The notes: generated by a model not told the origin, from the letters alone. Shown: positions 48,155-58,034, counted from the stretch's first letter. The stretch is 64,000 nucleotides of DNA from Halopseudomonas laoshanensis (GCF_008365385.1 NZ_QOVF01000011.1:1-64000), one strand, 5' to 3'. Numbers and translations are program-made.

Positions 48155-50038
48155 TCAGCTGTTCAGATTCTGGCGCCGACGGATCGCAGCTTCGATTCCT
48201 GCGGCATCCAGGCCACATTCCGCGAGCATTTCCGCCGGTTTGGCGTGTTCCACATAGGTATCTGGCAGGCCGAGATTCAGAATGCTGACCGGCTTGCCCT
48301 GGCTCAGCAGCCACTCGTTCACAGCGCTGCCGGCACCACCCATGATGGCGTTTTCTTCCAGGGTGACCAGCAGCTCATGGCTGTCGGCCAGTTGCTGGAT
48401 AAGCGCAGTGTCCAGCGGTTTGACAAATCGCATGTTTGCCACGCTGGCATCCAGCACCTCGGCAGCTTTGAGTGCCTGGGCGTGCAGGGTGCCGAAACAG
48501 AGGATGGCGACCCCCTGACCCTTGCGGGTCAGTTGGCCTTTACCGATCGGCAATGGCTCTAAACTGCTGTCAATCGGCGTACCAGGGCCGGTACCACGCG
48601 GATAGCGCACGGCCGCAGGGCCGTTATGCAGAAAGCCGGTGCTGAGCATCTGCCGGGTTTCGTTTTCGTCGGCTGGCGCCATGATCAACATATTCGGCAG
48701 GCAGCGCAGAAAGGACAGATCAAAGCTGCCAGCGTGCGTCGGGCCGTCTTCGCCAACCAGGCCGGCGCGGTCGATGGCAAATAGCACGTCCAGATTCTGC
48801 ACTGCGACATCATGGATCACTTGATCATAGGCACGCTGCAGAAAGGTCGAATAAATTGCCACCACCGGTTTTGCGCCTTCGCAGGCCATGCCGGCGGCCA
48901 GGGTAACTGCATGCTGCTCGGCAATCGCTACATCGAAATAGCGCTTCGGGTACTGTTCGCTGAACGCAATCAGGTCAGAGCCTTCCTTCATCGCCGGCGT
49001 AATACCCACGAGGCGCTGATCTTCCGCAGCCATGTCACACAGCCATTGGCCAAACACATTGGAATATTTCGGCTTGCTGACGCCGTTACTGGCGGGTTTG
49101 GGTTCCAGTTTGGTAATCGCGTGATAGCCGATCGGGTCGGCTTCAGCCGGGGAGAAACCCTTGCCTTTTTGTGTGACCACATGCAAAAACTGCGGGCCCT
49201 TGAGTTCGCGCATATTACCTATGGTCGCGACCAGGGTTGGCAGGTCGTGGCCATCGATGGGCCCAATATAGTTCCAGCCCAGCTCTTCAAACAGCGTGCC
49301 GGGCACCAGCATGCCTTTGGCGTGTTCCTCCGTGCGGCGAGCCAGCTCCCAGGCCGACGGAATCTTCGACAGCACTTTTTTGCTGCCTTCACGCATATGC
49401 GAGTAGGTACGGCTGGAGAGAATCTTCGCCAGGTAGTTGGACATGCCGCCGACATTGCGTGAGATCGACATATCATTGTCATTCAACACCACTAGCATAT
49501 CGGCTTCGACGTCCGAGGCATGGTTGAGCGCCTCGAAGGCCATGCCCGCTGTCAGTGCGCCATCGCCGATGACCGCGACTGTCCGACGGTCCAGGCCTTG
49601 TAGCCGCGAAGCGACGGCCATGCCCAGTCCAGCGCTGATCGAAGTGCTGGAGTGGCCCACGCCAAAGGTATCGTAGGGGCTTTCATGGCGGCGCGGAAAG
49701 GCTGCCAGGCCGTCTTTCTGACGCAAGGTGCTCATCTGCTCGCGACGCCCGGTGAGAATCTTGTGCGGGTAGGCTTGATGGCCGACATCCCAGACGATCC
49801 GATCTTCGGGCGTTTGGTAGATATAGTGCAGCGCAACAGTCAACTCGATCACGCCCAGGCCTGCACCGAAATGGCCACCAGTCTGGCTGACGGTCCACAG
49901 CAGGTAGGCACGTAGCTCGTCGGCCAGTTCCGGCAGACGCTCTTCGTCCAGCTCGCGCAGGCGAGCAGTGTCGTTCAGGCTGTCCAGCAACGGGGTGTGG
50001 GGCCGTTCGCGGGGTATTTCGTGAAAGGTGCTTGGCAT
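48155..50038 (-). CDS. dxs: 1-Deoxy-D-xylulose-5-phosphate synthase
   Basis: The protein has 627 residues from the ATG; a TTG one codon earlier is less likely. It is a thiamine-diphosphate enzyme with [23 protein letters not shown], the ThDP motif [31 protein letters not shown] (GDG...N) and the catalytic histidine region near [11 protein letters not shown]. It makes the first product of the MEP isoprenoid pathway. It follows ispA and xseB on the same strand, the standard gammaproteobacterial operon. Confidence 0.97.
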   Translation of the reverse strand: MPSTFHEIPRERPHTPLLDSLNDTARLRELDEERLPELADELRAYLLWTVSQTGGHFGAGLGVIELTVALHYIYQTPEDRIVWDVGHQAYPHKILTGRREQMSTLRQKDGLAAFPRRHESPYDTFGVGHSSTSISAGLGMAVASRLQGLDRRTVAVIGDGALTAGMAFEALNHASDVEADMLVVLNDNDMSISRNVGGMSNYLAKILSSRTYSHMREGSKKVLSKIPSAWELARRTEEHAKGMLVPGTLFEELGWNYIGPIDGHDLPTLVATIGNMRELKGPQFLHVVTQKGKGFSPAEADPIGYHAITKLEPKPASNGVSKPKYSNVFGQWLCDMAAEDQRLVGITPAMKEGSDLIAFSEQYPKRYFDVAIAEQHAVTLAAGMACEGAKPVVAIYSTFLQRAYDQVIHDVAVQNLDVLFAIDRAGLVGEDGPTHAGSFDLSFLRCLPNMLIMAPADENETRQMLSTGFLHNGPAAVRYPRGTGPGTPIDSSLEPLPIGKGQLTRKGQGVAILCFGTLHAQALKAAEVLDASVANMRFVKPLDTALIQQLADSHELLVTLEENAIMGGAGSAVNEWLLSQGKPVSILNLGLPDTYVEHAKPAEMLAECGLDAAGIEAAIRRRQNLNS

Positions 50039-50125
50039 CAAACAGGCTCTGGGTGCCGCATGCAGGGCAAGATTAAAACGGCAGTTTAACCGATGCGGCC
50101 TCTTAGCCCAACTAGCGCAGCCGGG

Positions 50126-51013
50126 TTAGAACTGTCTTTGTACAATAAAATCGGCTAGCTGGCGCAGGCGCAGAGCATCGCCAGCAAAGGGCTGCAGCGC
50201 CTCAATGGCTTGCAGGCGCAGCGTGTCAGCCAGTGCCCGCGCGCCATCCAGACCTAATAACGCTGGGTAGGTAGGCTTGTCGCGAGCCAGGTCAGCACCC
50301 TGTTGTTTGCCGAGTATGCTGGTGTCGCTTTCGATGTCGATAATGTCGTCCTGAACCTGGAAGGCCAGGCCGATACAGTCGGCATAAACGCCCAGCGCCT
50401 TGAGCTGCTCTTCGCTGACCTGCTCGCTGGCCAGAGCACCGAGTTGTACGCTGGCGCGAATCAACGCGCCGGTCTTGTGCCGGTGCATTTTCTCCAGGGT
50501 CGGCAGGTCAAGCTTTTCACCCACGGCGCCCAGATCAATCGCCTGACCACCGACCATGCCGATCGGACCTGCAGCCGTAGCCAATACCTCGATCATGCGC
50601 AGCCGGGTGTTCGCTTGCAGGTCAGTGGCCTGAGCCAGCCACTGAAACGCCAGGGCTTGCAGCGCATCGCCGGCAAGAATGGCCGTGGCCTCGTCATAGG
50701 CGATATGGCAGGTGGGATGCCCGCGGCGCAGATCGTCGTCATCCATCGCCGGCAGATCGTCATGGATCAACGAATACGCATGAATTGCCTCAACCGCTGC
50801 GGCGGCGGTATCGGCCCGCTCTGGCCGGCCGCCGAGCGCTTCGCAGCAGGCATAGGCGAGCATGGGGCGAATACGTTTGCCGCCGTGCGTCACACTGTAA
50901 CGAATCGCTGAAAACAAACGCTCCAGTCGCGGTTCTCCGGTCTGTAGCTGTTGCGTCAGGTAGGTGTCGATGCGGTGTTGGCAGGCGCTAAGATAGGCAC
51001 CGAAATCGCTCAT
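50126..51013 (-). CDS. ispA: Farnesyl diphosphate synthase
   Basis: The 295-residue all-helical prenyltransferase has its first aspartate-rich motif at [10 protein letters not shown] (85-94) and the second at [19 protein letters not shown] near residue 43 binds diphosphate. It extends isopentenyl diphosphate to farnesyl diphosphate, using substrates made downstream of Dxs. Its start overlaps the xseB stop (ATGA). Confidence 0.96.
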   Translation of the reverse strand: MSDFGAYLSACQHRIDTYLTQQLQTGEPRLERLFSAIRYSVTHGGKRIRPMLAYACCEALGGRPERADTAAAAVEAIHAYSLIHDDLPAMDDDDLRRGHPTCHIAYDEATAILAGDALQALAFQWLAQATDLQANTRLRMIEVLATAAGPIGMVGGQAIDLGAVGEKLDLPTLEKMHRHKTGALIRASVQLGALASEQVSEEQLKALGVYADCIGLAFQVQDDIIDIESDTSILGKQQGADLARDKPTYPALLGLDGARALADTLRLQAIEALQPFAGDALRLRQLADFIVQRQF

Positions 51014-51249
51014 TCAGCGGGACCGTCAAAAGTTTCGGTCGTCAGAGTGCCGTGTTGCTCGACCAATAATTGCACTTTCTGTTCTGCCTGGCTCAATGCC
51101 TGTTGGCAATCGCGGGTCAGCGCCACGCCCTGCTCGAACGCAGTTAAAGAATCTTCCAGGCTGAGTTCGCCACTTTCCAGCCGCTCGACCAGTTTTTGCA
51201 GGTCGCCCAGCGATTGTTCAAAATCCACGGCGACTTTTTTCTTGGCCAT
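51010..51249 (-). CDS. xseB: Exonuclease VII small subunit
   Basis: The protein has 79 residues from the ATG giving [17 protein letters not shown]. An ATG two codons upstream lies too close to the GAGG site. Conserved features are [26 protein letters not shown] and [13 protein letters not shown]. It partners XseA, which is not in the window, to degrade single-stranded DNA. Confidence 0.95.
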   Translation of the reverse strand: MAKKKVAVDFEQSLGDLQKLVERLESGELSLEDSLTAFEQGVALTRDCQQALSQAEQKVQLLVEQHGTLTTETFDGPAE

Positions 51250-51318
51250 GTACATACCTCATTTATCTGGCGAATCGGCAACCGGCTGAACATTACCCAA
51301 GGCTAATGGAGCGGTCAA

Positions 51319-52131
51319 TCAACTGTAGACGTCATAAAAATAAAACAGGCTCAGACTCCAGCCAATCAGGATCACCAACCCCCGTAGCCAGCTGTCCGGC
51401 AAGCGGCGGGCGAACAGCCCGCCGCAGTAACCGCCCGCGATGGTACCCGGTAGCATGATCAACAGCGCCATCCAGTGAACAGCCCCGGCGAGCATGAAGG
51501 TCAGCGCAGCAACACTGTATATGACCGATGACAACAGGCTTTTGATCGCATTGATCTCCACCACCTGCGTGCGCCCGGAAATCGCCAGGCTGGCGATCAT
51601 CATGATCCCCATGCCTGCGCCGAAAAATCCGCCATACAGAGATACCAGCGCCTGGCAGACGAAGCCGACCGGGCCGAGCCGGGGCGAACTGGACTGCGTC
51701 GGGCCAACCTTCGCCACCAGTCTGGCCAGTGATCTACTGAAGGTAAACAGCAGGGTGGCCAGCAGCAGTAACCAGGGAATCAGTTGGTAAAAGGCCTGGT
51801 CACTGGTCAGTAACAGTATTAAGCCGCCTGCCAGGCCGCCAACTGAAGCGGCAATGACCAGAGGCAACAGATAGGCGCGCATCGGCAAACGCTTCAGTTC
51901 GCGGCGCAGGGCCCACGCCGCCGACACACTGGCCGGCCAGAGTGCAACGGCGTTGGTAGCGTTGGCACTGACCGGCGCTATGCCGGCCGCGAGTAATGCC
52001 GGGAACGAGAAAAACGTGCCGCCACCGGCCAGCGCGTTCATCAGGCCGGCCGCAAAGCCGCCGCCTATAACAAGAAGTATTTGCCAGAATTCCAAAGTGT
52101 TATCCGCTGGTTTGTTAATTGCTCGGATCAT
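51319..52131 (-). CDS. TSUP (TauE/SafE) family sulfite/organosulfur exporter-like protein
   Basis: The 270-residue inner-membrane protein has about eight helices. The family's repeated motif is visible: GGFAAGLMNALAGGGTFFSFPALLAAG in the first half and GFFGAGMGIMMIASLA in the second. TSUP members export sulfite, sulfoacetate or related anions. The substrate here is unknown. It is transcribed away from the copper operon and has no clear partner gene. Confidence 0.88.
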   Translation of the reverse strand: MIRAINKPADNTLEFWQILLVIGGGFAAGLMNALAGGGTFFSFPALLAAGIAPVSANATNAVALWPASVSAAWALRRELKRLPMRAYLLPLVIAASVGGLAGGLILLLTSDQAFYQLIPWLLLLATLLFTFSRSLARLVAKVGPTQSSSPRLGPVGFVCQALVSLYGGFFGAGMGIMMIASLAISGRTQVVEINAIKSLLSSVIYSVAALTFMLAGAVHWMALLIMLPGTIAGGYCGGLFARRLPDSWLRGLVILIGWSLSLFYFYDVYS

Positions 52132-52297
52132 ACCTGCTAAAGAAGAGACGAGCCCATAGTCAACCGGATCGCACTGACGTTTGGCGTAGCAACCGCTAAG
52201 TACAATGCTGCAGGAAAAGGCAACCAGTGACTTATGAAGCTGGATTATCGTGGCCGGCAGAGTTAACCTCCCGAGTACGACCTAATCAGGATGTTCA

Positions 52298-52666
52298 ATG
52301 AAAACTGGCGTACTACGTACCTGTCTGCTTTGGCTGATGATCTTGATCATCCCGGCCCAGGCAGTTGCGGGTGCGTTTTCTACGTCCTGTGCAGCTACAC
52401 CTCCTGCCACGCAGCAGAACGAGATGCCAGCTGAGCACGCCCATCACGCGATGGCCGAGCAGACCCATGATGACACCGGCCAGGTGGTGCATAGCGGGTG
52501 TGTGCTTTGCGCGGTCAGTTGTCATGGCATCAGTGCTCTGACCAGTTGCAACAGCGAGCCTTTGGCTGTGTTTGCTCCGGTACTCTCTGGCGTACCGGCC
52601 TATCTATTGTTTGTCGGGCAATCCCCCGAGCCACTCAAACGACCTCCCCGCACCGTCCTCCTCTGA
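52298..52666 (+). CDS. DUF2946-type exported protein at the head of the copper operon
   Basis: The protein has 122 residues. It has a signal peptide of about 24 residues ending AVAGA. A His/Met segment (EMPAEHAHHAMAEQTHDD) follows, then a CVLCAVSCHG cysteine cluster, and a hydrophobic stretch near 95-112. The cysteine–histidine layout resembles the DUF2946 family, found at the start of copper-resistance operons. Direct copper binding is inferred. A TACAAT -10-like box lies at 52201, without a good -35. Confidence 0.7.
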   Translation: MKTGVLRTCLLWLMILIIPAQAVAGAFSTSCAATPPATQQNEMPAEHAHHAMAEQTHDDTGQVVHSGCVLCAVSCHGISALTSCNSEPLAVFAPVLSGVPAYLLFVGQSPEPLKRPPRTVLL

Positions 52667-52734
52667 AACGATAACGGCTCCTGTTGAGCTGAACATTTCT
52701 GATCGGTAACACCGATCTGATCGCAGAGGTGGTC

Positions 52735-53061
52735 ATGTTTTCCCCAACGTATTGTATGGGCGGCTTATTAGCCGTTTTGGCGTGGCACAGTTATGCCCAG
52801 GCAACCCAGCCTGATCCATCTGGCGCCGACGTCGTCCCGCCAGTGACTTACCAATCTCCATTGCACAGCTATCGAGGCTTTGAGCACCAGACTCCCGGCG
52901 ACTGGCGTGAGGCCAACGCTACCGTCGGCCGTATAGGCGGTTGGCAAGCCTATGCGGCAGAGGTATGGGAGGCCAGCCAGTCGCAAGATGATGGCGCTGA
53001 TTCCGACATTGATAACGCTGCCGATGCCGGCGGCGACGCCAATCCGCATCAACATCATTAA
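52735..53061 (+). CDS. Small exported protein of the copper operon, function unknown
   Basis: The protein has 108 residues from the ATG five bases after GAGG; an in-frame GTG two codons upstream is less suitable. A signal-like hydrophobic start ends near YAQATQ. The core YQSPLHSYRGFEHQTPGDWREANATVGRIGGWQAYAAE is a conserved block seen in similar copper clusters of relatives. The tail is acidic and ends HQHH. No function was recognised; a periplasmic metal-binding role is possible. Confidence 0.65.
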   Translation: MFSPTYCMGGLLAVLAWHSYAQATQPDPSGADVVPPVTYQSPLHSYRGFEHQTPGDWREANATVGRIGGWQAYAAEVWEASQSQDDGADSDIDNAADAGGDANPHQHH

Positions 53062-53071
53062 GGAGCTGGTT

Positions 53072-54490
53072 ATGAACAAGACCAATACGGCTCCCGCGCG
53101 TTTGGGTTTCATCGGCGTGCTGCTGTTGACCCTGGCGGGCTGCGCGGGGCTGGCGCCGCAGAGTAGCCTTGAACAGGTACAGCAACAGAGTGCTGAGCTG
53201 ATCGGGCAGGGTGCGTTGCATTGGGCCACCGAGCAGGATCAGCCGCCGGTGGTCCGCGAGCGTATCGCTGAGCTTCTGGCTGAGCCGTTAGCCCTGGAAA
53301 GTGCAGTGGAAATTGCGCTGATGAACAATCCCGGGCTGCAAGCTCGCCTGTTTGATCTGGGTATCGCTGATGCGCAGCGGGTGCAGGCGAGCCGTTTGCC
53401 GAACCCAGGATTTTCCATCGGGCGCATGACACGGGGCAGCGAAGTGGAGTGGGAGCGTGGGCTGCACCTTAATCTGGGCAGCTTGATCGCCTTGCCCTTA
53501 ACCCGTCGCATAGCTGAGGGCCAGAACGCGCAGGTACAACGGGAGGTCAGCTTGTCGGTGATGCGGTTGGCAACGGACACGCGTATAGCCTGGTATCGCG
53601 CGGTCGCAGCGCAGCAGAGTCTGTCTTATAGCGAGCAGGTTCTGCAGGCGGCCGATGCTGGCGCGGAGATGGCTCATCGTATGGCCGCCGTGGGTAATTA
53701 CAGCGCCTTGCAGCAAGCCCGTGAGCAGAGCTTTTACGCGGAAGCAGCACTGGCCCACCTGCAGGCCAGACAAGAGCAGGTCGCCAGCCATGAGCGGCTG
53801 GTCCGCTTGCTTGGCTTATGGGGTGAGGAGACGGATTTTACCCTGCCAGAGCGGCTGCCCGATGTGCCTAGCCAGCCATTGGATCAGCCAGATATCGAGC
53901 AGCAGGCCATGGCCAGCCGTCTGGATGTGAAGGCCGCACAACAGGGTGCCAAACGCCTGGCGACCAACTTGAAGCTGGGTAAGGCCACGCGCTTTATCAA
54001 TGTGCTGGAACTGGGCATCAGCAACAACAGCTCCAACGAAGAGCCCGTGCAACGCGGCTATGAGATTACCGTTGAGCTGCCGTTGTTCGATTGGAGCGGT
54101 GCTCGCATGGCCGGCGACGAGGCGCGATACATGCAGCAGCTGCAGCGAACCGCCGAAGTCGCAATCAATGCGCGCTCGCAGGTACGGGAGAGCTATCAGG
54201 CTTATCGCACAGCCTGGGATGTGGCAGCACATTATCGTGATGAAATCGTCCCCCTGCGCAAACGTATCAGTGAGGAAAACATGTTGCTCTACAACGGCAT
54301 GTTTATCGGTGTATTCGAGCTACTTGCTGATGCGCGGGAGCAGATCTCCACAGTCAATCGTTATCTGCAGGCTCAGAGTGATTTCTGGGTGGCTCAGTCT
54401 GAACTGGATCTGGTCCGTTTTGGGCCAGTAACGCCGAGCGAGGCGAATAGCGCTTCCACCACACCCGCTTCCCCCGCCGGAGGGCACTAA
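53072..54490 (+). CDS. TolC-family outer-membrane efflux lipoprotein
   Basis: The protein has 472 residues from the ATG preceded by AGGAG; the open frame runs 40 codons further up but only this start gives a lipoprotein signal (LTLAGC, lipidated Cys24). The body is mostly alpha-helical with the twofold OEP repeat, as in CusC/CzcC-type channels. It should form the outer-membrane duct, yet no RND pump or membrane-fusion protein is in this operon. It ends one base before the multicopper oxidase start. Confidence 0.85.
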   Translation: MNKTNTAPARLGFIGVLLLTLAGCAGLAPQSSLEQVQQQSAELIGQGALHWATEQDQPPVVRERIAELLAEPLALESAVEIALMNNPGLQARLFDLGIADAQRVQASRLPNPGFSIGRMTRGSEVEWERGLHLNLGSLIALPLTRRIAEGQNAQVQREVSLSVMRLATDTRIAWYRAVAAQQSLSYSEQVLQAADAGAEMAHRMAAVGNYSALQQAREQSFYAEAALAHLQARQEQVASHERLVRLLGLWGEETDFTLPERLPDVPSQPLDQPDIEQQAMASRLDVKAAQQGAKRLATNLKLGKATRFINVLELGISNNSSNEEPVQRGYEITVELPLFDWSGARMAGDEARYMQQLQRTAEVAINARSQVRESYQAYRTAWDVAAHYRDEIVPLRKRISEENMLLYNGMFIGVFELLADAREQISTVNRYLQAQSDFWVAQSELDLVRFGPVTPSEANSASTTPASPAGGH

Positions 54491-54491
54491 C

Positions 54492-55883
54492 ATGGTTTCA
54501 CGACGTGATTTTTTTATGGGCGCGGGTGCCATAACGGCAGCCGTTGCTGCTTCTTCGGTCAGCCGGGTGTCTTTGGCGGGGTTGCCCGAGCCGGTAATTC
54601 AGAGCAGCCCGGAGACCATGGCTCCGCTGGAGCCGAATACTGGCAGGCCTTACAAGCCGGTGGTGACGCTCAATGGCTGGACGCTGCCCTGGCGCATGAA
54701 TAACGGTGTAAAGGAGTTTCATCTGGTTGCTGAACCGGTAGTGAGGGAGATGGCCCCAGGCTTCAATGCCCATCTCTGGGGCTATAACGGCCAATCGCCC
54801 GGCCCCACTATTGAGGTGGTGGAGGGTGATCGCGTCCGTATCTTTGTTACCAACAAGCTGCCGGAACATACCAGTATTCACTGGCATGGGCAGCGGCTAC
54901 CTAATGGTATGGATGGGGTAGCTGGCCTGAATCAGCGTGCTATTCCAGCTGGCAAGACCTATGTGTATGAGTTCGAGGCCAAGCGCCCCGGCACCTTCAT
55001 GTATCACCCGCATGCGGATGAGATGGTGCAGATGGCCATGGGCATGATGGGCTTCTGGGTAACCCACCCGCGCGATGCTCATCCCAATATTGACGAGGTA
55101 GACCGCGATTACTGTTTTCTGCTCAACGCCTATGACGTCGAGCCGGGGAGCTACACACCCAAGATCATGGAGATGCTTGACTTCAATATTTGGACGTTCA
55201 ACAGCAGGGTCTTTCCCGGGATTGACCCTCTTGTGGCCCGTAAGGATGACAAGGTGAGGATTCGCGTAGGCAATCTGACCATGACCAATCACCCCATCCA
55301 TCTGCACGGCCACGAGTTCGAGGTCACCGGAACCGATGGCGGACCGGTGCCGCGCGGTGCACGCTGGCCGGAAGTGACCACCGATGTGGCTGTCGGTCAG
55401 ATGCGGCAGATCGAGTTCATCGCCAGCGATCTCGGTGACTGGGCTTTTCACTGCCACAAGAGCCACCACACCATGAACGCCATGGGCCACGACGTGCCGA
55501 CGATGGTGGGTGTCGATCACCGTAAGGTGGTTACGCAGATCAATAATCTGATCCCGGATTACATGGTAATGGGCGAGCGAGGTATGGCAGATATGGCGGA
55601 GATGCAGATGCCGCTTCCGGAGAACACCATACCGATGATGACCGGCGACGGACCCTTTGGCTCAGTGGAGATGGGCGGCATGTTCACCATGCTCAAGGTG
55701 CGTAGCGACCAGCCTGCAGGTGATTACAGTGATCCTGGCTGGTACCAGCAGCCGGAAGGTACCCAGGCATTCGAGTGGACCGGGCCTCTAACAGAGCCGT
55801 CGCGGTTCAAATCCGAAGTATCCACCGGCAAGCCCGCAGTTGAAGTGCAAGTTCGTAAACCCACCGGGCATTCCGGACATTAA
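54492..55883 (+). CDS. Tat-exported multicopper oxidase
   Basis: The protein has 463 residues. A twin-arginine signal (SRRDFF, residues 3-8) directs folded export. The four copper-site motifs are complete: H130-W-H132, H172-P-H174, HPIHLHGH at 267-274 and HCHKSHHTMNAM at 320-331. Cys321 bridges the type-1 and trinuclear centres, and Met331 is the likely axial ligand. A methionine- and aspartate-rich tail follows. It probably oxidises Cu(I) to the less toxic Cu(II) in the periplasm. It is shorter than CopA of plasmid pco/cop systems. Confidence 0.9.
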   Translation: MVSRRDFFMGAGAITAAVAASSVSRVSLAGLPEPVIQSSPETMAPLEPNTGRPYKPVVTLNGWTLPWRMNNGVKEFHLVAEPVVREMAPGFNAHLWGYNGQSPGPTIEVVEGDRVRIFVTNKLPEHTSIHWHGQRLPNGMDGVAGLNQRAIPAGKTYVYEFEAKRPGTFMYHPHADEMVQMAMGMMGFWVTHPRDAHPNIDEVDRDYCFLLNAYDVEPGSYTPKIMEMLDFNIWTFNSRVFPGIDPLVARKDDKVRIRVGNLTMTNHPIHLHGHEFEVTGTDGGPVPRGARWPEVTTDVAVGQMRQIEFIASDLGDWAFHCHKSHHTMNAMGHDVPTMVGVDHRKVVTQINNLIPDYMVMGERGMADMAEMQMPLPENTIPMMTGDGPFGSVEMGGMFTMLKVRSDQPAGDYSDPGWYQQPEGTQAFEWTGPLTEPSRFKSEVSTGKPAVEVQVRKPTGHSGH

Positions 55884-55905
55884 TCCGCAAGGGAAGATAT
55901 AAAAG

Positions 55906-56397
55906 ATGAACAAATTAACATTGGTCGCGGCCGTGGCGGCGCTGAGCACGCTGTCTTTTGGTGTACAGGCGCATGGCGAGGCCGAAGATAGCGAGCGCAG
56001 CATGATGCCTCCGGAGCAGAAGGCGTGGGGTATCGGCGCGAGTGAAGAGCAGGTTGATCGCGAACTGGTCATTCGGATGGACGACAAGATGCGCTTTACC
56101 CCGGATCATTTCGAAGTGGCCGAGGGGGAGACGCTGAAACTGGTTATTAAAAATGAAGGGAAGATGCTGCATGAATTGGTACTGGGCACGGCTGCGGAGC
56201 TGAAAGAGCATGCTGCACTCATGGAAAAGTTTCCTGGGATGGAGCATGACGAGCCCTATATGGCGCACGTAGGCGCCGGGCAAACGCAAACGCTGATCTG
56301 GACCTTCAACCGGGCAGGGCGCTTCGATTTTGCCTGCCTGCTGCCAGGGCACTTTCAAGCTGGCATGGTTGGCGGCCTTAACGTAAACACAAGATAG
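55906..56397 (+). CDS. Periplasmic cupredoxin (CopI-like)
   Basis: The 163-residue protein has a signal peptide of about 22 residues ending VQA. A plastocyanin-like domain follows with a full type-1 copper site: His89 in MLHE, then Cys144, His149 and Met154 in ACLLPGHFQAGM. It is likely an electron or copper carrier for the multicopper oxidase encoded upstream. Similar proteins give copper tolerance in other bacteria. Confidence 0.87.
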   Translation: MNKLTLVAAVAALSTLSFGVQAHGEAEDSERSMMPPEQKAWGIGASEEQVDRELVIRMDDKMRFTPDHFEVAEGETLKLVIKNEGKMLHELVLGTAAELKEHAALMEKFPGMEHDEPYMAHVGAGQTQTLIWTFNRAGRFDFACLLPGHFQAGMVGGLNVNTR

Positions 56398-56420
56398 TCC
56401 ATGGGTGGAAGGAGAATGCG

Positions 56421-56717
56421 ATGAAAAAAGTGACAATGTTATTGTTGATGTTGTTCGGGCTGACTGCTGTGCCTGTCGTGGCCAACAATCACCAGGCAAT
56501 GTCTGAAGGCGAACTGAGAAAAGTCGATCAGGCCGGGCAACGGGTGACGTTACGCCACGGACCGATCAATAACCTGAAAATGCCGCCAATGACCATGGTG
56601 TTCAGGGTCGAGAATGCGGCGGATCTGGAAGGGTTGACCGCCGGGGACAAGGTCCGATTTCGGGCGGACAAGCAAGGCGATAGCTATGTTGTGACCGAGC
56701 TTGAAAAAAGCGAGTGA
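56421..56717 (+). CDS. CusF-like periplasmic copper chaperone
   Basis: The 98-residue protein has a signal peptide of about 21 residues. A small OB-like barrel then carries the CusF copper motif: His46, Met54, Met57 and Met59 in RHGPINNLKMPPMTMVF. The tryptophan that caps copper in E. coli CusF is replaced by Met54, as in many homologues. CusF normally hands Cu(I) to CusB/CusC; only a TolC-like partner is encoded here. Confidence 0.88.
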   Translation: MKKVTMLLLMLFGLTAVPVVANNHQAMSEGELRKVDQAGQRVTLRHGPINNLKMPPMTMVFRVENAADLEGLTAGDKVRFRADKQGDSYVVTELEKSE

Positions 56718-56742
56718 GCCTGTACCTTTTGGTTTGTACCGC

Positions 56743-56767
56743 GCCCATGAAAGATCATTTCATGGGC
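56743..56767. terminator. Perfect hairpin between convergent genes
   Basis: GCCCATGAAA (56743-56752) and TTTCATGGGC (56758-56767) form a 10-bp stem with loop GATCA. It overlaps the stop codon of the minus-strand ATP-grasp-like gene and lies 25 bases past the CusF-like stop. It is a plausible shared terminator, though neither side has a long T-run. Confidence 0.5.
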
Positions 56768-58034
56768 CGGGATAAACCGGCGCAAAGCCACCCCCGACTG
56801 TACGAAAATTGGTGGTTTGCCCTTGGTAAAGCCGGGCCGCCACCCACTGTATCTGCGTGTCGTATACGTAGTTGCGCAGATCGAACTTGAGCACTTGCGG
56901 CGATGCGTTGTTATCCAGGACCCGCTCGCCAGGAGCGATTAAAGCCTGAGCTACATAGTTACCCGCAAGGATATCCTCCCAAACTCGACGGGTGAGCTTG
57001 TCGCCGCGGTAAGCCGCTCGGCTGCCGTAACCCGCTGCAGGCTTGAAGAACAGCCGCTTGCGTTGCGCCCATAACTCTTCTGCTTTTTCGCGCTGCACCT
57101 GCTGCGTACGCGGAATACTTGCCAGCAGAGTCGCACGGGTCTCTGCTGCTACGCCTAGCCGTTGCAGATGTTCATCGCTGCTCAAAAGGATCAGATTACG
57201 TTTGTCGGCATAAAGCGCGTGGGCTTGAGGGTGCGGTGTCAGCACCGTAGCGTCGGTCAGGTGCGCTTCTCTGAGGTGTTCATTCGCTGGCGCCTCCAGC
57301 AGGAAATCAGTCAGGCGGTTATACACCAGGTCGATTGTCAGATCACCATGCCAGAGCCGGCCGGAGCGCAGCTCCAGCTCCGCCGGATCGACGATTACCG
57401 CGCGCATACCCTGACTTTCAAAAAGCGTTTGGAACAGGATGAACTCGGGGTAGAGATATTGGCTGGTTGGCTCAGTATCGACGATTGCGATACTGCGCAG
57501 TGGCTGCTTGCGCCCAGCTAAAGCCCACTCATGTTGAAACATCGCAATAATATTGGCTACGAAACGCTCCGCGAGCGCTGGAGGCGGAACTACTCCAGCC
57601 ACTTCCGGGCAGCAGGCGCGTTGTGCGCGGGCCATCAGCGCGTTAAGCATTGCCCCGCCGGCGTTGGTATTGATCTCGATTAACCCGAAGCCTTCCTGTG
57701 CGACGTGAAAATCATAGCCCATGAATACGCCGCGTGGGCCTGATGAATGTCTGGCAATTGCTGGGGCGTAAGCAAGCACTTCTTCCCGGTAAGTGGGTAA
57801 GGCGACCACTGACTCAACCGCGTAGATGAGATCCCGCATGCGCTTCATATGCACTGGCGAAACAAAGACTGGTCGAGCAGCAAACACAGTCGGACAGCGC
57901 TCTTGCAGCAACTGAAAAACGTCAGCGCGACCAGTCTCCGCTGCCAGCGCCTGACGCAACGCTTGTTGGTCAAGACTAACGCAGAAGCACTCGCTGTTAA
58001 GTCGCTGGATCAGATTAGACTGTTCTGTGCCCAT
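56760..58034 (-). CDS. Uncharacterised ATP-grasp-like protein
   Basis: The protein has 424 residues from the ATG giving MGTEQSNLIQ; a TTG eleven codons upstream is possible. Visible motifs are GVFMGYDFHVAQEGFGLIEI leading to Glu120-x-Asn122, FFKPAAGYGSRAAYRGD (Lys331), VAQALIAPGERV, and the end LYQGQTTNFRTVGGGFAPVY. The lysine/glycine loop and the E-x-N motif resemble ATP-grasp ligases, with E-x-N lying before the lysine loop as in the permuted eukaryotic glutathione synthetase. The substrate is unknown. It converges on the copper operon and stands alone on its strand. Confidence 0.6.
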   Translation of the reverse strand: MGTEQSNLIQRLNSECFCVSLDQQALRQALAAETGRADVFQLLQERCPTVFAARPVFVSPVHMKRMRDLIYAVESVVALPTYREEVLAYAPAIARHSSGPRGVFMGYDFHVAQEGFGLIEINTNAGGAMLNALMARAQRACCPEVAGVVPPPALAERFVANIIAMFQHEWALAGRKQPLRSIAIVDTEPTSQYLYPEFILFQTLFESQGMRAVIVDPAELELRSGRLWHGDLTIDLVYNRLTDFLLEAPANEHLREAHLTDATVLTPHPQAHALYADKRNLILLSSDEHLQRLGVAAETRATLLASIPRTQQVQREKAEELWAQRKRLFFKPAAGYGSRAAYRGDKLTRRVWEDILAGNYVAQALIAPGERVLDNNASPQVLKFDLRNYVYDTQIQWVAARLYQGQTTNFRTVGGGFAPVYPGP

